From Bugula neritina (taxonomy: Eukaryota; Bryozoa; Gymnolaemata; Cheilostomatida; Bugulidae): a stretch of 64,000 bases of DNA. Positions 1 through 14,510 of the stretch are shown piece by piece; position 1 is the first letter of the stretch, and each line of letters starts with the position of its first letter. The stretch covers positions 9,741,408 through 9,805,407 of the forward strand of contig OZ037771.1 in assembly GCA_964035545.1 (NCBI GenBank), in the 5' to 3' direction. Both the position numbers and the translations under genes were made by a program. The notes beneath the pieces are model-generated. The model was given only the letters and a program-made list of their open reading frames with translations, made no database searches and was not told the DNA's origin.

Positions 1-634
1 CACACTGAAAAATACTGCAACATACTGAAATACACTGTAACATACCCAAGTATATGGTAATATACTGAAATATACTGCAACATACCGCAACGTTCTGAAA
101 AACACTGTAACAAACATAAATACGCTGCAAGACATTGGAACATACTGCAACATACCCAAATAAATGGTAATATACTGAAATATACTGACATACACTGTAA
201 CACATTGAAAAACACTGCAACATACTGAAATACACTGTAACATACCAAAAAAAACTGCAACATACTGCAACATACTGAAATACACTGTAACATATTAAAA
301 TACTCTGCAACATTCTGCAACATTCTTCAACATACTGAAAGACACTGTAACATAATGAAATACACTGCAACACATTGAAATATACCGCATCACACTGGAA
401 TATACTGCAACACATCCAAGTACATCGTAATCTACGGACATGTGCTGTAACATACTGAAACATACTGCAACATTCTGAAGTACACTGTAAAATATTGAAA
501 TACAATGCAACACATTGGGATATACTGCAACACACTGAAATTTACTGCAACATACTGCAACATACTGAAATACGCTGTAACATACTGTAACATACTGAAA
601 TACACTGCAACAAACTGCAACATACTGAAGTGCA

Positions 635-646
635 CTGTACGTATTG
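635..646 (+). repeat. First of 19 nine-bp units
   Basis: ctg at 635-637 is followed by ttg at 644-646, nine rather than ten bases apart, in context actgtacgtattg. Equivalent units begin (ctg position) at 4283, 6352, 8141, 10520, 10689, 12448, 13587, 19896, 20065, 22554, 26353, 31802, 42741, 44710, 53139, 56078, 56927 and 60896. All except 12448 sit in the same extended context, tactgaagtRcactgta[c]. At 12448 a three-unit deletion altered the left side. Confidence 0.9.
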
Positions 647-746
647 AAAAGCACTGCAACACACATAAATATACTGCAAAACTCTGAGATATACTGCAAA
701 ATACTGAAATATACTTCAACATACTGCAACATACTGAAAAACACTA

Positions 747-766
747 CAACTCACTGAAGTATAGTG
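747..766 (+). repeat. caactcactgaagtatagtg block, first of about 80
   Basis: Two consecutive variant units (tcactgaagt, atagtgYaat) with AGTG in place of ACTG. They form a short dyad, CACT-7 bp-AGTG. By hand I count about 80 occurrences, for example 2497, 3187, 4395, 5555, 6245, 6974, 7614, 8843, 9233, 10113, 22147, 35124, 42334, 50172, 60489 and 63918. Many are 600-900 bp apart. There is none between 13699 and 18219. Confidence 0.8.
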
Positions 767-960
767 CAATATACAGACATGTACTCTAACATACTGATAT
801 TTAATGTTACACACTGAAATATACCGCAACATACTGAAATACACTGTAACATACCTAAATAAGCTGCAACATACTGCAACATACCGAAATACACTGTAAC
901 ATGAAGAAATACACTGCAACACATGGAAATATACTGCAACAAACTGAAATACATTGCAAC

Positions 961-990
961 ATATCGAAGTATATCGTAATATACGGACAT
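961..990 (+). repeat. CpG-bearing triple unit (one of many)
   Basis: Three successive units, atatcgaagt, atatcgtaat and atacggacat, each carry one CpG, at 10- and 9-bp spacing, in an array otherwise poor in CpG. The triplet recurs through all HOR families (for example 6840-6869, 9720-9750, 15167-15180, 28941-28970). Decayed versions occur at 3481-3510 and 22001-22030. No function is assigned. Confidence 0.75.
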
Positions 991-1202
991 GTACTGTAAC
1001 ATACTGAAACACACTGAAACATACTGAAACATACTGAAACATACTTCAACATACTGAAATACGCTGTAACATAATGAAATACACTGCAACATACTGCAAC
1101 ATACTGAAGTACACTGTAAAATATTAAATTACACTGCAACACATTGGAATATACTGCAACACACTGAAATATACTGCAACATACTGAAATATACTGCAAC
1201 AT

Positions 1203-1792
1203 ACTTCAACACACTGAAATATACTAAAACATAATGAAATACACTGCAACATACTGCAACATACTGAAGTACACTGTAAAATATTGAAATACACTGCAAC
1301 ACATTGGAATATACTGCAACACACTGAAATATACTGCAACATACTGAAATACACTGTAACATTTGGAAATAAGCTGCAACATACTGCAACATACTGAAAT
1401 ACACTGCAACATACTAAAATACACTGCAACATTCTGCAACATACTTCAACATACTGAAATACACTGTAACATAATGAAATACACTGCAGCACATTGAAAT
1501 ATACTGCAACATACTGAAATGTACTGCAACATACTGAAATACACTGCAACATATTGAAGTATATCGTAATATACGGACATGTACTGTAACATACTGAAAC
1601 ACACTGAAACATACTGAAACATACTGAAACATACTTCAACATACTGAAATACGCTGTAACATAATGAAATACACTGCAACATACTGCAACATACTGAAGT
1701 ACACTGTAAAATATTAAATTACACTGCAACACATTGGAATATACTGCAACACACTGAAATATACTGCAACATACTGAAATATACTGCAACAT
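1203..1792. repeat. 590-bp mosaic insertion inside family A copy 1
   Basis: The flanks align to copy 2 at offset 3648 on the left and 3058 on the right, so 590 bp are extra here. The insertion is not a plain tandem copy. About 952-1350 repeats as 1542-1940 at a distance of 590, while about 1351-1660 matches 3281-3590 at offset 1930. It was therefore assembled from two sources, as expected from unequal exchange or template switching between repeat units. Confidence 0.75.
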
Positions 1793-3678
1793 ACTTCAAC
1801 ACACTGAAATATACTAAAACATAATGAAATACACTGCAACATACTGCAACATACTGAAGTACACTGTAAAATATTGAAATACACTGCAACACATTGGAAT
1901 ATACTGCAACACACTGAAATATACTGCAACATACTGAAATATACTGCAACATACTGCAACATACTGAAATACACTGTAACATACTGCAACATACTGAAAT
2001 ACACGGTAGCAAACTGAAATACACTGCAACACATTGGAATATACTGCAACATACCCAAATATATGGTAACATAATGAAATACCCTGCAACATACTGCAAC
2101 ATACTGAAGTACACTGTAAAATATTGAAATACACTGCAACACATTGGAATATACTGCAACACACTGAAATATACTGCAACATACTGAAATATACTGCAGC
2201 ATACTGCAACATACTGAAATACACTGTAACTTACTGCAACATACTGAAATACACTGTAGCAAACTGAAATACACTGCAACACATTGGAATATACTGCAAC
2301 ATACCCAAATATATGGTAACATAATGAAATACCCTGCAACATACTGCAACATACTGAAGTACACTGTAAAATATTGAAATACACTGCAACACATTGGAAT
2401 ATACTGCAACATGCCCAAATAACTGGTAATATACTGAAATATACTGAAATACACTGTAACACATTGAAAAAGACTGCAACATACTGAAAGACACTACAAC
2501 TCACTGAAGTATAGTGTATTATACGGAAATGTACTGTAACATACTGATATTTACTGCAACACACTGAAATATACTGCAACATACTGAAATACACTGTAAC
2601 ATACTAAAATACACTGCAACATTCTGCAACATTCTTTTACATACTGAAAGACACTGTAACATAATGAAATACACTGCAACACATTGAAATATACCGCAAC
2701 ACACTGGAATATACTGCAACACATCCAAGTACATCGTAATATACGGACATGTACTGTAACATACTGAAACATACTGAAACAAACTGCAACATTCTGAAGT
2801 ACACTGTAAAATATTGAAGTACATTGCAACACATTGGAATATACTGCAACACACTGAAATATACTGCAACATACTGAAATATACTGCAACATACTGCAAC
2901 ATACTGAAATACACTGTAACATACTGTAACATACTGAAATACACTGTAACAAACTGAAATAGACTGCAACGCATTGGAATATACTGCAACATACCCAAAT
3001 ATATGGTGATATACTGAAATATACTGCAACATACCGCAACATACTGAGAAACACTGTAACAAACTGAAAGATGCTGCAACACATTGGAATATACGGCAAC
3101 ATACCCAAATAACTGGTAATATACTAAAATATACTGAAATACACTGTAACACATTGAAATATATTGCAACATACTGAAACACACTACAACTCACTGAGGT
3201 ATAGTGCAATATACAAAAATGTACTGTAACATACAGACATTTACTGTAACACACTGAAATATACTGCAACATACTGAAATACACTGTAACATTTGGAAAT
3301 AAGCTGCAACATACTGCAACATACTGAAATACACTGCAACATACTAAAATACACTGCAACATTCTGCAACATACTTCAACATACTGAAATACACTGTAAC
3401 ATAATGAAATACACTGCAGCACATTGAAATATACTGCAACATACTGAAATGTACTGCAACATACTGAAATACACTGCAACATATTGAAGTATATTGTAAT
3501 ATGCGGACATGTACTGTAACATACTGAAACACACTGAAACATACTGAAACATACTGAAACATACTTCAACACACTGAAATATACTAAAACATACTGAAAT
3601 ACACTGCAACATACTGCAACATACTGAAATACACCGTAAAAAACTGAAAAACACTGCAACACATTGAAATAAACTGCA

Positions 3679-6328
3679 ACATACCCAAGTATATGGTAAT
3701 ATACTGAACTATACTGCAACATACCGCAACGTTCTGAAAAACACTGTAACAAACATAAATACGCTGCAAGACATTGGAACATACTGCAACATACCCAAAC
3801 AAATGGTAATATACTGAAATATACTGACATACACTGTAACACATTGAAAAACACTGCAACATACTGAAATACACTGTAACATACCAAAAAAACTGCAACA
3901 TACTGCAACATACTGAAATACACTGCAACATATTAAAATACTGTGCAACATTCTGCAACATTCTTCAACATACTGAAAGACACTGTAACATAATGAAATA
4001 CACTGCAACACATTGAAATATACCGCATCACACTGGAATATACTGCAACACATCCAAGTACATCGTAATCTACGGACATGTACTGTAACATACTGAAACA
4101 TACTGAAACATACTGCAACATTCTGAAGTACACTGTAAAATATTGAAATACAATGCAACACAATGGGATATACTGCAACACACTGAAATTTACTGCAACA
4201 TACTGCAACATACTGAAACACGCTGTAACATACTGTAACATACTGAAATACACTGCAACATACTGCAACATACTGAAGTGCACTGTACGTATTGAAAAGC
4301 ACTGCAACACACATAAATATACTGCAAAACACTGAGATATACTGCAAAATACTGAAATATACTTCAACATACTGCAACATACTGAAAGACACTACAACTC
4401 ACTGAAGTATAGTGCAATATACAGAAATGTACTCTAACATACTGATATTTAATGTTACACACTGAAATATACCGCAACATACTGAAATACACTGTAACAT
4501 ACCTAAACAAGCTGCAACATACTGCAACATACCGAAATACACTGTAACATGAAGAAATACACTGCAACACATGGAAATATACTGCAACAAACTGAAATAC
4601 ATTGCAACATATCGAAGTATATCGTAATATACGGACATGTACTGTAACATACTGAAACACACTGAAACATACTGAAACATACTTCAACATACTTCAACAT
4701 ACTGAAATACACTGTAACATAATGAAATACACTGCAACATACTGCAACATACTGAAGTACACTGTAAAATATTAAATTACACTGCAACACATTGGAATAT
4801 ACTGCAACACACTGAAATATACTGCAACATACTGAAATATACTGCAACATACTTCAACACACTGAAATATACTAAAACATAATGAAATACACTGCAACAT
4901 ACTGCAACATACTGAAGTACACTGTAAAATATTGAAATACACTGCAACACATTGGAATATACTGCAACACACTGAAATATACTGCAACATACTGAAATAT
5001 ACTGCAACATACTGCAACATACTGAAATACACTGTAACATACTGCAACATACTGAAATACACGGTAGCAAACTGAAATACACTGCAACACATTGGAATAT
5101 ACTGCAACATACCCAAATATATGGTAACATAATGAAATACCCTGCAACATACTGCAACATACTGAAGTACACTGTAAAATATTGAAATACACTGCAACAC
5201 ATTGGAATATACTGCAACACACTGAAATATACTGCAACATACTGAAATATACTGCAGCATACTGCAACATACTGAAATACACTGTAACTTACTGCAACAT
5301 ACTGAAATACACTGTAGCAAACCGAAATACACTGCAACACATTGGAATATACTGCAACATACCCAAATATATGGTAACATAATGAAATACTCTGCAACAT
5401 ACTGCAACATACTGAAGTACACTGTAAAATATTGAAATACACTGCAACACATTGGAATATACTGCAACATGCCCAAATAACTGGTAATATACTGAAATAT
5501 ACTGAAATACACTGTAACACATTGAAAAAGACTGCAACATACTGAAAGACACTACAACTCACTGAAGTATAGTGTATTATACGGAAATGTACTGTAACAT
5601 ACTGATATTTACTGCAACACACTGAAATATACTGCAACATACTGAAATACACTGTAACATACTAAAATACACTGCAACATTCTGCAACATTCTTTTACAT
5701 ACTGAAAGACACTGTAACATAATGAAATACACTGCAACACATTGAAATATACCGCAACACACTGGAATATACTGCAACACATCCAAGTACATCGTAATAT
5801 ACGGACATGTACTGTAACATACTGAAACATACTGAAACAAACTGCAACATTCTGAAGTACACTGTAAAATATTGAAGTACATTGCAACACATTGGAATAT
5901 ACTGCAACACACTGAAATATACTGCAACATACTGAAATATACTGCAACATACTGCGACATACTGAAATACACTGTAACATACTGTAACATACTGAAATAC
6001 ACTGTAATAAACTGAAATACACTGCAACGCATTGGAATATACTGCAACATACCCAAATATATAGTAATATACTGAAATATACTGCAACATACCGCAACAT
6101 ACTGAGAAACACTGTAACAAACTGAAAGATGCTGCAACACATTGGAATATACGGCAACATACCCAAATAACTGGTAATATACTAAAATATACTGAAATAC
6201 ACTGTAACACATTGAAATATATTGCAACATACTGAAACACACTACAACTCACTGAGGTATAGTGCAATATACAAAAATGTACTGTAACATACAGATATTT
6301 ACTGTAACACACTGAAATATACTGCAAC
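3679..6328. repeat. HOR family A, copy 2
   Basis: Matches copy 1 at offset 3639 (3648 after a one-unit gain and a one-base loss), then at 3058 beyond the 590-bp insertion. Similarity to copy 1 ends near 6328. Several units differ from both copies 1 and 3, for example actgtgcaac where they have actctgcaac, and cctaaacaag where they have cctaaataag. It contains a 9-bp unit at 4283-4291 and the only shortened A-run in the window. Confidence 0.88.
3886..3892. repeat. Shortened A-run (7 A instead of 8)
   Basis: The equivalent runs in family A copies 1 (near 247-254) and 3 (near 13197-13204) have eight A. The loss of one A here shifts the 10-bp register of everything downstream by one. It is the only register change in the window that is not a copy of the recurrent 9-bp unit. 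Confidence 0.85.
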
Positions 6329-8130
6329 AAACTACTACATACTGAAGTACACTGTACATATTGAGAAACACTGCAACACACTGAAATATACTGCAACACA
6401 CTGAAATATACTGCAAAATACTGAAACATACTTCAACATACTGCAACATACTGAAATACACTGTAACATACTAAAATACACTGCAAAACTCTGCAACATA
6501 CTGCAACATACTGAAATACACTGTAACATAATGAAATACACTGCAACATACTGCAACATACTGAAGTACACTGTAAAATATTAAATTACACTGCAACACA
6601 TTGGAATATACTGCAACACACTGAAATATACTGCAACATACTGAAATATACTGCAACATACTTCAACACACTGAAATCTACTAAAACATACTGAAATATA
6701 CTGCAACATACTGCAACATTCTGAAACACACCGTAAAAAACTGAAATACACTGCAACACATTGAAATATACTGCAACAAACTGAAATATACTGCAACATA
6801 CTGAAACGTACTGCAACATACTGAAATACATTGCAACATATCGAAGTATATCGTAATATACGGACATGTACTGTAACATACTGAAACACACTGAAACATA
6901 CTGAAACATACTGAAATATACTGAATTACACTGTAACACACTGAAAAATACTGCAACATACTGAAAGACACTTCAACTCACTGAAGTATAGTGTAATATA
7001 CGGAAATGTACTGTAACATACTGATATTTACTGCAACACACTGAAATATACTGCAACATACTGAAATACACTGTAACATACCGAAATAAACTGCAACATA
7101 ATGCAACATAATGAATTACACTGTAACATACTAAAATACACTGCAACATTCTGGAACATACTTCAACATAGTGAAATACACTGTAACATAATGAAATACA
7201 CTGCAAAATACTGCAACATACTGAAGTACACTGTAAAATATTGAAATACACTGCAACACATTAGAATATACTGCAACACACTGAAATATACTGCAACATA
7301 CTGAAATATACTGCAACATACTGCAACATACTGAAATACACTGTAACATACTGCAACACACTGAAATACACTGTAGCAAACTGAAATACACTGCAACACA
7401 TTGGAATATACTGCAACATACCCAAATATATGGTAACATAATGAAATACCCTGGAACATATTGCAACATACTGAAGTACACTGTAAAATAGTGAAATACA
7501 CTGCAACACATTGGAATATACTGCAACATACCCAAATAACTGGTAATATACTGAAATATACTGAAATACACTGTAACACATTGAAAAAGACTGCAACATA
7601 CTGAAAGACACTACAACTCACTGAAGTATAGTGTATTATACGGAAATGTACTGTAACATACTGATATTTACTGCAACACACTGAAATATACTGCAACATA
7701 CTGAAATACACTGTAACATACCATAAAAAACTGCAACATACTGCAACATACTGAAATACACTGTAACATACTAAAATACACTGCAACATTCTGCAACATT
7801 CTTCTACATACTGAAAGACACTGTAACATAATGAAATACACTGCAACACATTGAAATATACCGCAACACACTGGAATATACTGCAACACATCCAAGTACA
7901 TCGTAATATACGGACATGTACTGTAACATACTGAAACATACTGAAACAAACTGCAACATTCTGAAGTACACTGTAAAATATTGAAATACAATGCAACACA
8001 TTGGAATATACTGCAACACACTGAAATTTACTGCAACATACTGAAATATACTGCAACATACTGCAACATAATGAAATACACTGTAACATACTGTAACATA
8101 CTGAAATACACTGCAACAAACTACAACATA
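6316..8130. repeat. HOR family C, copy 1
   Basis: Matches 10653-12460 at a constant offset of 4337 across about 1.8 kb. Inner parts recur in later modules, for example near 35.9-36.7, 46.0-46.9, 51.5-52.4 and 63.0-63.8 kb. It carries two occurrences of the caactcactga block (6974, 7614) and a 9-bp unit at 6352-6360. Confidence 0.85.
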
Positions 8131-8197
8131 CTGAAGTACACTGTACATATTGAGAAACACTGCAACACACTGAAATATACTGCAACACACTGAAATA

Positions 8198-11100
8198 TAC
8201 TGCAAAATACTGAAACATACTTCAACATACTGCAACATACTGAAATACACTGTAACATACTAAAATACACTGCAAAACTCTGCAACATACTGCAACATAC
8301 TGAAATACACTATAACATGATGAAATACACTGCAACACATTGAAATATACTGAAACAAACTGAAATATACTGCAACATACTGAAATGTACTGCAACATAG
8401 TGAAATACATTGCAACATATTGAAGTACATCGTAATATACGGACATGTACTGCAACATACTGAAATACACTGTAAGTTACTAAAATACACTGCAACATAC
8501 TTAAATACACTTCAACATTCTGCAACATATTTCAACATACTGAAATAGACTGTAACATAATGAAATACACTGCAACATACTGCATTATACTGAAGTACAC
8601 TGTAAAATATTGAAGTACATTGCAACACATTGGAATATACTGCAACACACTGAAATATACCGCAACATACTGAAATATACTGCAACATACTGCAACATAC
8701 TGAAATACACTGTAACAAACTGAAATACGCTGCAACACATTGGAATATACTTCAACATACCCAAATAAATGGTAATATACTGAAATATACTGAAATACAC
8801 TGTAACACATTGAAAAAGACTGCAACATACTGAAACACACTACAACTCACTGAAGTATAGTGTAACCTACTGAAATGTACTGTAACATACTGATATTTAC
8901 TGCAACACACTGAAACATACTCTAACATACTGAAATACACTGTTACATACTAAAATACACTGCAACATACTAAAATACACTGCAACGTTCTGCAACATTC
9001 TGCAACATACTTCAACATACTGAAATACACTGTACCAAACTGAAATACGCTGCAACACATTGGAATATACTGCAACATACCCAAATAAATGGTAACATAC
9101 TGAAATATACTGAAATACATTGTAACACATTGGAAAATACTGCAACATACCCAAATAAATGGTAACATACTGAAATATACTGAAATACATTGTAACACAT
9201 TGAAAAATACTGCAACACACTGAAAGACACTACAACTCACTGAAGTATAGTGCAATATACAGAAATGTACTCTAACATACTGATATTTAATCTTACACAC
9301 TGAAATATACTACAACATACTGAAATACAGTATAACATACCGAAATAAGCTGCAACATACTGCAACATACTGAAATACACTGTAACATAATGAAGTACAC
9401 TGCAACACATTGAAATACACTGCAACAAACTGAAATATACTGCAACATACTGAAATGTACTGCAACATACTGAAATACATTGCAACATATCGAAGTATAT
9501 CGTAATAAACGGACATGTACTGTAACATACTGAAACACACTGAAACATACTGAAACATACTGAAACATACTGAAACATACTGAAATACACTGCAACAAAC
9601 TGCAACATACTGAAACATACTGTAACATGATGAAATACACTGCAACACATTGAAATATGCTGCAACAAACTGAAATATACTGCAACATACTGAAACGTAC
9701 TGCAACATACTGAAATTAATTGCAACATATCGAAGTATATCGTAATATACGGACATGTACTGTAACATACTGAAACACACTGAAACATACTGAAACATAC
9801 TGAAACATACTGAGACATACTGAGATACACTGCAACATACTGCAACATACTGAAATACACTGTAACATGATGAAATACACTGCAACACATTGAAATATAC
9901 TGCAACAAACTGAAATATACTGCAACATACTGAAACGTGCTGCAACATACTGAAATACATTGCAATATATCGAAGTATATCGTAATATACGGACATGTAC
10001 TGTAACATACTGAAACACACTGAAACATACTGAAACATACTGAAATATACTGAAATATACTGAAATACACTGTAACACATTGAAAAATACTGCAACATAC
10101 TGAAAGACACTTCAACTCACTGAAGTATAGTGTAATATACGGAAATGTAATGTAACATACTGATATTTACTGTAACACATTGAAATATACTGCAACATAC
10201 TGAAATACACTGTAACATACCGAAATAAACTGCAACATAATGCAACATACTGAATTACACTGTAACATACTAAAATACACTGCAACATTCTGCAACATAC
10301 TTCAACGTACTGAAAGACACTGTAACATAATGAAATACACTGCAACACATTGAAATATACCGCAACAGACTGGAATATACTGCAACACATCCAAGTACAT
10401 CGTAATATACGGACATGTACCGTAACATACTGGAACATACTGAAACATACTGCAACATTCTGAAGTACACTGTAAAATATTGAAATACACTGCAACAAAC
10501 TGCAACATACTGAAGTACACTGTACATATTGAAAAACACTGCAACACACGGAAATATACTGCAACACACTGAAATATACTGCAACATACTGAAATATACT
10601 GCAACATACTGCAACATACTGAAATACACTGTAACATACTGTAACGTACTGAAATACACTGCAACAAACTACAACATACTGAAGTACACTGTACATATTG
10701 AGAAACACTGCAACACACTGAAATATACTGCAACACACTGAAATATACTGCAAAATACTGAAACATACTTCAACATACTGCAACATACTGAAATACACTG
10801 TAACATACTAAAATACACTGCAAAACTCTGCAACATACTGCAACATACTGAAATACACTGTAACATAATGAAATACACTGCAACATACTGCAACATACTG
10901 AAGTACACTGTAAAATATTAAATTACACTGCAACACATTGGAATATACTGCAACACACTGAAATATACTGCAACATACTGAAATATACTGCAACATACTT
11001 CAACACACTGAAATATACTAAAACATACTGAAATATACTGCAACATACTGCAACATTCTGAAACACACCGTAAAAAACTGAAATACACTGCAACACATTG

Positions 11101-12107
11101 AAATATACTGCAACAAACTGAAATATACTGCAACATACTGAAACGTACTGCAACATACTGAAATACATTGCAACATATCGAAGTATATCGTAATATACGG
11201 ACATGTACTGTAACATACTGAAACACACTGAAACATACTGAAACATACTGAAATATACTGAATTACACTGTAACACACTGAAAAATACTGCAACATACTG
11301 AAAGACACTTCAACTCACTGAAGTATAGTGTAATATACGGAAATGTACTGTAACATACTGATATTTACTGTAACACACTGAAATATACTGCAACATACTG
11401 AAATACACTGTAACATACCGAAATAAACTGCAACATAATGCAACATAATGAATTACACTGTAACATACTAAAATACACTGCAACATTCTGGAACATACTT
11501 CAACATAGTGAAATACACTGTAACATAATGAAATACACTGCAAAATACTGCAACATACTGAAGTACACTGTAAAATATTGAAATACACTGCAACACATTG
11601 GAATATACTGCAACACACTGAAATATACTGCAACATACTGAAATATACTGCAACATACTGCAACATACTGAAATACACTGTAACATACTGCAACATACTG
11701 AAATACACTGTAGCAAACTGAAATACACTGCAACACATTGGAATATACTGCAGCATACCCAAATATATGGTAACATAATGAAATACCCTGGAACATATTG
11801 CAACATACTGAAGTACACTGTAAAATATTGAAATACACTGCAACACATTGGAATATACTGCAACATACCCAAATAACTGGTAATATACTGAAATATACTG
11901 AAATACACTGTAACACATTGAAAAAGACTGCAACATACTGAAAGACACTACAACTCACTGAAGTATAGTGTATTATACGGAAATGTACTGTAACATACTG
12001 ATATTTACTGCAACACACTGAAATATACTGCAACATACTGAAATACACTGTAATATACCATAAAAAACTGCAACATACTGCAACATACTGAAATACACTG
12101 TAACATA
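8198..12107. repeat. 3.9-kb duplicated block D, copy 1
   Basis: Aligns to 17574-21483 at a constant offset of 9376. The left breakpoint is near 8197/17573 and the right near 12108/21484, where the downstream units stop matching. Only scattered substitutions are seen (for example 9330 versus 18706), apart from one divergent patch beginning near 10854. It contains 9-bp units at 10520 and 10689. Its right part is also the second copy of family C. Confidence 0.9.
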
Positions 12108-12460
12108 CTAAAATACACTGCAACATTCTGCAACATTCTTCTACATACTGAAAGACACTGTAACATAATGAAATACACTGCAACACATTGAAATATACCG
12201 CAACACACTGGAATATACTGCAACACATCCAAGTACATCGTAATATACGGACATGTACTGTAACATACTGAAACATACTGAAACAAACTGCAACATTCTG
12301 AAGTACACTGTAAAATATTGAAATACAATGCAACACATTGGAATATACTGCAACACACTGAAATTTACTGCAACATACTGAAATATACTGCAACATACTG
12401 CAACATACTGAAATACACTGTAACATACTGTAACATACTGAAATACACTGTACATATGGA
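10653..12460. repeat. HOR family C, copy 2
   Basis: Matches 6316-8130 at offset 4337. Near its right end a 30-bp (three-unit) deletion relative to copy 1 fuses the acactg of one unit to the tacatat of the 9-bp unit at 12448-12456. It overlaps block D copy 1, which shows that family C was present before the 3.9-kb duplication. Confidence 0.85.
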
Positions 12461-12942
12461 AAAACACTGCAACACACTGAAATATACTGCAACACACTGA
12501 AATATACTTCAAAATACTGAAATATACTTCAACATACTGCAACATACTGAGAGACACTACAACTCACTGAAGTATAGTGCAATATCCAGAAATGTACTGT
12601 GACATACTGATATTTAATGTTACACACTGAAATAAACTACAACATACTGAAATACACTGAAACATACTGAAACATACTGAAACGTACTGAAACATACTGA
12701 AATACACTGCAACATACTGCAACATACTGAAACACACTGTAACATGATGAAATACACTGCAACACATTGAAATATACTGCAACAAACTGAAATATACTGC
12801 AACATACTGAAACGTACTGCAACATACTGAAATACATTGCAACATATCGAAGTATATCGTAATATACGGACATGTACTGTAACATACTGAAACACAGTGA
12901 AGCATACTGAAACATACTGAAATATACTGAATTACACTGTAA
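12461..12942. repeat. Decamer units linking family C copy 2 to family A copy 3
   Basis: Ordinary decamers, including one caactcactga block (12560), a run of acatactga units near 12651-12700 and a CpG block near 12841-12870. I could not assign it to one long HOR by eye. Nothing other than repeat is visible. Confidence 0.7.
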
Positions 12943-14487
12943 CACACTGAAAAATACTGCAACATACTGAAATACACTGTAACATACCCAAGTATATGGT
13001 AATATACTGAAATATACTGCAACATACCGCAACGTTCTGAAAAACACTGTAACAAACATAAATACGCTGCAAGACATTGGAACATACTGCAACATACCCA
13101 AATAAATGGTAATATACTGAAATATACTGACATACACTGTAACACATTGAAAAACACTGCAACATACTGAAATACACTGTAACATACCAAAAAAAACTGC
13201 AACATACTGCAACATACTGAAATACACTGTAACATATTAAAATACTCTGCAACATTCTGCAACATTCTTCAACATACTGAAAGACACTGTAACATAATGA
13301 AATACACTGCAACACATTGAAATATACCGCATCACACTGGAATATACTGCAACACATCCAAGTACATCGTAATCTACGGACATGTACTGTAACATACTGA
13401 AACATACTGAAACATACTGCAACATTCTGAAGTACACTGTAAAATATTGAAATACAATGCAACACATTGGGATATACTGCAACACACTGAAATTTACTGC
13501 AACATACTGCAACATACTGAAATACGCTGTAACATACTGTAACATACTGAAATACACTGCAACAAACTGCAACATACTGAAGTGCACTGTACGTATTGAA
13601 AAGCACTGCAACACACATAAATATACTGCAAAACTCTGAGATATACTGCAAAATACTGAAATATACTTCAACATACTGCAACATACTGAAAAACACTACA
13701 ACTCACTGAAGTATAGTGCAATATACAGAAATGTACTCTAACATACTGATATTTAATGTTACACACTGAAATATACCGCAACATACTGAAATACACTGTA
13801 ACATACCTAAATAAGCTGCAACATACTGCAACATACCGAAATACACTGTAACATGAAGAAATACACTGCAACACATGGAAATATACTGCAACAAACTGAA
13901 ATACATTGCAACATATCGAAGTATATCGTAATATACGGACATGTACTGTAACATACTGAAACACACTGAAACATACTGAAACATACTGAAACATACTTCA
14001 ACATACTGAAATACGCTGTAACATAATGAAATACACTGCAACATACTGCAACATACTGAAGTACACTGTAAAATATTAAATTACACTGCAACACATTGGA
14101 ATATACTGCAACACACTGAAATACACTGCAACATACTGAAATATACTGCAACATACTTCAACACACTGAAATATACTAAAACCTAATGAAATACACTGCA
14201 ACATACTGCAACATACTGAAGTACACTGTAAAATATTGAAATACACTGCAACACATTGGAATATACTGCAACACACTGAAATATACTGCAACATACTGAA
14301 ATATACTGCAACATACTGCAACATACTGAAATACACTGTAACATACTGCAACATACTGAAATACACGGTAGCAAACTGAAATACACTGCAACACATTGGA
14401 ATATACTGCAACATACCCAAATATATGGTAACATAATGAAATACCCTGCAACATACTGCAACATACTGAAGTACACTGTAAAATATT
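12943..14487. repeat. HOR family A, copy 3
   Basis: Matches window positions 1-1202 at offsets 12942-12952, then about 1793-2125 at offset 12362, so it lacks the 590-bp insertion. It shares many unit variants with copy 1 that are absent from the nearer copy 2. Similarity stops near 14488, where attaaatt replaces attgaaat and the 830-bp array begins. A 9-bp unit lies at 13587-13595. Confidence 0.88.
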
Positions 14488-14510
14488 AAATTACACTGCA
14501 ACACGTTGGA

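Larger units (their letters stand above)
1..3270. repeat. HOR family A, copy 1 (left end outside window)
   Basis: Positions 1-1202 match 12943-14154 (offset 12942, becoming 12952 after a one-unit difference). Positions 41-1202 match about 3679-4850, and 1793-3270 match 4851-6328 (offset 3058). Diagnostic units include catacccaag/tatatggtaa near 41-60, an eight-A run near 247-254, and a 9-bp unit at 635-643. Compared with copies 2 and 3 it carries about 590 extra bp (1203-1792). It also lacks one catactgaaa unit near 451-470. Confidence 0.88.

Noticed and set aside
505-687. Plus-strand ORFs of 60-70 codons (also near 4153, 5182, 7981, 10529, 13457, 19905, 49244 and 58861)
   Set aside because: They are copies of the same repeat passages that happen to lack TGA/TAA in one frame. 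They recur with their HORs and show no initiation context or conserved product.
747-766. CENP-B box or transposon terminal inverted repeat
   Set aside because: The dyad arms are only 4 bp, the CENP-B consensus is absent, and no flanking target-site duplication or transposase is visible.
2637-3923. Long minus-strand ORF (428 codons), with others such as 35843-37069 and 45971-47197, as protein-coding genes
   Set aside because: All three minus frames are open at once because the decamer lacks TTA, CTA and TCA. The peptides are ten-residue repeats with no domain, signal or codon bias, and they end wherever a variant unit introduces a stop.
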